Source: Chloromonas sp. AAM2
Taxonomy: Eukaryota > Chlorophyta > Chlorophyceae > Chlamydomonadales > Chlamydomonadaceae
Length of the DNA: 28,902 nt
Direction: 5' to 3'
Assembly: GCA_004335635.1 (NCBI GenBank)
Contig: QAXH01002577.1
Coordinates: 1 to 28,902, forward strand
Shown here: positions 26,738 through 28,902 of the stretch, piece by piece
Layout: every line of letters starts with the position of its first letter
How positions within the stretch are numbered: position 1 is the first letter of the stretch
Position numbers and translations under genes: made by a program
The notes under the pieces: generated by a model
Told to the model about the DNA's origin: nothing
Databases searched by the model: none
The model's input: the letters and a program-made list of their open reading frames with translations, nothing else

Positions 26738-28902
26738 TCAGTCGTGGCCCGTGTTGGTCACACGGCATGCACAGAAACCATAGCAACCCAGCTTGTTGGG
26801 CTTGTGCACACCACATGGGCCTGAACCACCGCAACGGCAGTCAAAGCTCCAGTGGGTGAAGATGGTGTTGTTGTCAGCTGTCGCGGCAATACCCTTGAAC
26901 ACCTGGATGCGAGTAAGAAAGAGTGACAGTTAACTCAGCTATACCCACAGCTTATACCCACAGCTTATACCCACAGCAGGTGTTCAGAACTGTAACTTTG
27001 TAGCATGGCAAGGAGCACAATTGTTGTTAGAGCTAAGAACTAAGAATTGTTGCGAGTTTGTCGAATGGCATCGTTAGAACAAGGATTCAGTTACGTCAAG
27101 CCTTTGGTGGCAGATTCGATTGTACAGGTTTGATTGTGCACAGGCCATACAGTTGCCTGAATGTGATTTACTGATGCCAACGCTCCTCTGATTCCAGTGG
27201 AGCACAATTGCATTTCAAGGGTATTGCAGCCGAAGTGGTGACTTCCATGACTTCCTGGCAGTTGGCCTGGCTAGTCGAGTCCTCACCCCTGCAGGTCCAG
27301 ACTGGCTCATCAGTTTGAATCCATCACACTTACATTGTGTTTCTTATGGTCAATTTAGTTACTTTTGCTCCTTGTCCAGGAGGCACCTCAGTGCTACTCC
27401 ACAGTCCTAGTAAGTTGGGACTAGGAATGCGGGACCGACCCAACCCATAATATAATATAAGTGTATAATATAATATAATATAATATAATATAATATAGAG
27501 GTTCTTCTGTTCTCGAACGGCTCGCCATCAAAAAGTCTCGTCCTTGCAAACATTGAGGCAGCTCGTTCATTGGGCTCAAAAAGTTCAGTACACAATTATC
27601 AAGATGCCATTGCGTTGCTTTGTAGCCGTACTGACTGAAGAGTGTTCTCGGTGCTACACATACATATGCCCTAGATGACAATGCATGGGAAGGTTTGCTG
27701 TGGAACAAGAAAGCAAGGCACACAAGCACAAAGAGGACCAACTCTCTGAAATGTCAAGTTCATGCGCAAGAACACACACATGCACATACCACAAGAGAAC
27801 ATACGACGGGGGCTGTATGCCAGGATGTACAGCCTTCCCAGGTCAGGGTTGCTGCCTACCTGGATGCGACTTGACTGGTTTGTCTCCTCAATCCTGCCAG
27901 AGTAAGACGCCGGGAGGCCACTGAGGTAGTTGACGCAGAGGCCCAGCCTGTCCTGCACCTTCATCTCAATCATCTTGGCTGTCAGCACTGCCACCTTCTC
28001 CTTCTCCTCCTACACATTGGGCGAGGGTAAGGGAGGGGGCGGTGAAACATGTCACAACCACACAACAGTGTGAAACAGTGATCTGCAACCCAGCAACTAA
28101 TACAGGAGGACAGGCCCTGGGTGTGTTGGTCAGTTTTCTTTGCGTTCTTGGTCCCTACGGTACGGCCATGCCACAGGGACCAGAGGGAGAGGGGTGCCAA
28201 CCCATGGGCAAGGTGTTGCCTTTGTGAATGTCCTTATTTCTGGGTACTTCAAACCATGCTGAAAAGAGTGACACAGGTTTCTGAATGTTTGAATCAGCGC
28301 CCTGTGCTCATAGCCATGAACAAGTGTCAAGCTACTGGATTCAGGCATGTTTGCTGTTTTAAGAATACACGTGTAGTTTGCCTGATGGGCTCTGCCTAGA
28401 CCGATAGGCCATGCGGACAGAATACACGTGTAGCTGAGATCGCAGGACACCTTGCATGCTTTGTAAAGGACAAGGGTGCGATGTGCGAGCTTGGGTGAAG
28501 AAAACATGTCACTGTGGGCGCTTGAATTACCTGAATTGACCTGACACATTCGCACAAACATCTGCCACCTGGGGATAGAACAAGCTTGGGCTACACAGAG
28601 GAATCAGTGTCCTGCATTACGGACATATGCATCAGCTGGGTGAAGACGCTTACCTGAATGTGCTCCAGAGCATCTGCCAAGCCAGGGAATTCAACTGATG
28701 CAAACTGGAGCGGCGTCCATGATCCATCGGCCAGCCCAAACATGTAGGGCAGCGACTCTGTGGACTTGGGCACAGGCTTCACCCAGATGTATTCACCATC
28801 ATCGGTCATCATCATCTGCACGGTGCGGAGTGAGTGCACAGGCTCAGAGGCGACGCGGAGGTGGCTCAGGGGAGGGCGGGGTGGGTGAGTGTCGGGGTGG
28901 CT
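26738..28902 (-). CDS. Unrecognised protein with Cys-rich C-terminus, 3' exons only (partial)
   Basis: Three phase-0 exons are clear: 28654-28815 (possibly coding through to the window edge), 27860-28009 and 26738-26902. They read MMMTDDGEYIWVKPVPKSTE ... FGLADGSWTPLQFASVEF ... LADALEHIQ, then EEKEKVAVLTAKMIEMKVQD ... GLPASYSGRIEETNQSSRIQ, then VFKGIAATADNN ... THWSFDCRCGGSGPCGVHK ... YGFCACRVTNTGHD and a stop. Splice sites are strong (CAG|GTAAGC, GTGTAG|GAGG, CAG|GTAGGC, CATCCAG|GTG). The middle exon is a charged helix. The last has six cysteines (C-x-C, then singles, then C-x-C), possibly metal-binding or disulfide-bonded. Upstream of 28815 the frame stays open to the edge (HLRVASEPVHSLRTVQ), so either coding continues or GTGCAG is an acceptor. 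The ATG at 28815 is probably not the start. I recognise no family. Confidence 0.7.
26937..26978. repeat. 13-bp tandem repeat
   Basis: CTTATACCCACAG occurs twice after a 12-base version (CTATACCCACAG). It lies in the last intron of the minus-strand gene, about 35 bases upstream (in transcript sense) of the acceptor at 26903. Confidence 0.8.
27447..27497. repeat. TATAA pentanucleotide microsatellite
   Basis: About ten ATATA/TATAA units, interrupted once by GTG, lie in the 26903-27859 intron of the minus-strand gene. Length polymorphism between strains is likely. Confidence 0.85.

Overview
The window looks like nuclear DNA of a eukaryote, most likely a chlorophyte green alga. Coding information is split into many short exons joined by GT-AG introns whose reading phases fit together. 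Several introns open with CAG|GTGCG-type donors, and TGTAA pentamers lie downstream of several predicted stops, as in green-algal polyadenylation. There is no operon structure, Shine-Dalgarno pattern, tRNA, rRNA or CRISPR array. The algal assignment is an inference; I had no database to check it against. All gene models were assembled by eye from splice sites and phase.

Region by region. (1) 1-3766: no convincing gene; three copies of a foldback MITE-like element, a 24-bp minisatellite and the 3' flank of the next gene. (2) 3767-11981, minus strand: one nine-exon gene for a polytopic membrane protein of about 1,942 residues, with a signal peptide, about 12 membrane segments and a disordered Pro/Ser-rich tail of about 1,250 residues. 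(3) 12443-14088, plus strand: a four-exon TMEM254/DUF4499-like gene (123 aa), divergent from gene 2 across about 460 bp. (4) 14717-15212: a tentative small secreted protein gene. (5) 15760-16115: a decayed Cys/His zinc-module copy. (6) 16332-21076, plus strand: a multi-exon gene joining a presequence-like N-terminus, four C-x9-C-x9-C-x2-H modules, a DEDDh 3'-5' exonuclease-like domain, an Ala/Pro-rich linker with a CCHC zinc knuckle, and three W...PDWR repeats. (7) 22241-22788: two small putative coding stretches. (8) 23024-24088: a second Cys/His-module gene, paralogous at its N-terminus to gene 6. (9) 24.4-25.4 kb: weak coding candidates and dispersed repeats. (10) 26738-28902, minus strand: the last exons of a gene that enters from beyond the right edge and ends in a Cys-rich tail.

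The most unusual content is the 15.7-24.1 kb cluster. It holds a Cys/His-module gene family, one member of which is fused to an apparently catalytically decayed exonuclease and to an unrecognised tryptophan repeat. The introns of that gene each carry copies of two dispersed repeat families. I cannot show that the genes in this window work together; only the divergent pair at 12 kb is likely to share a control region.
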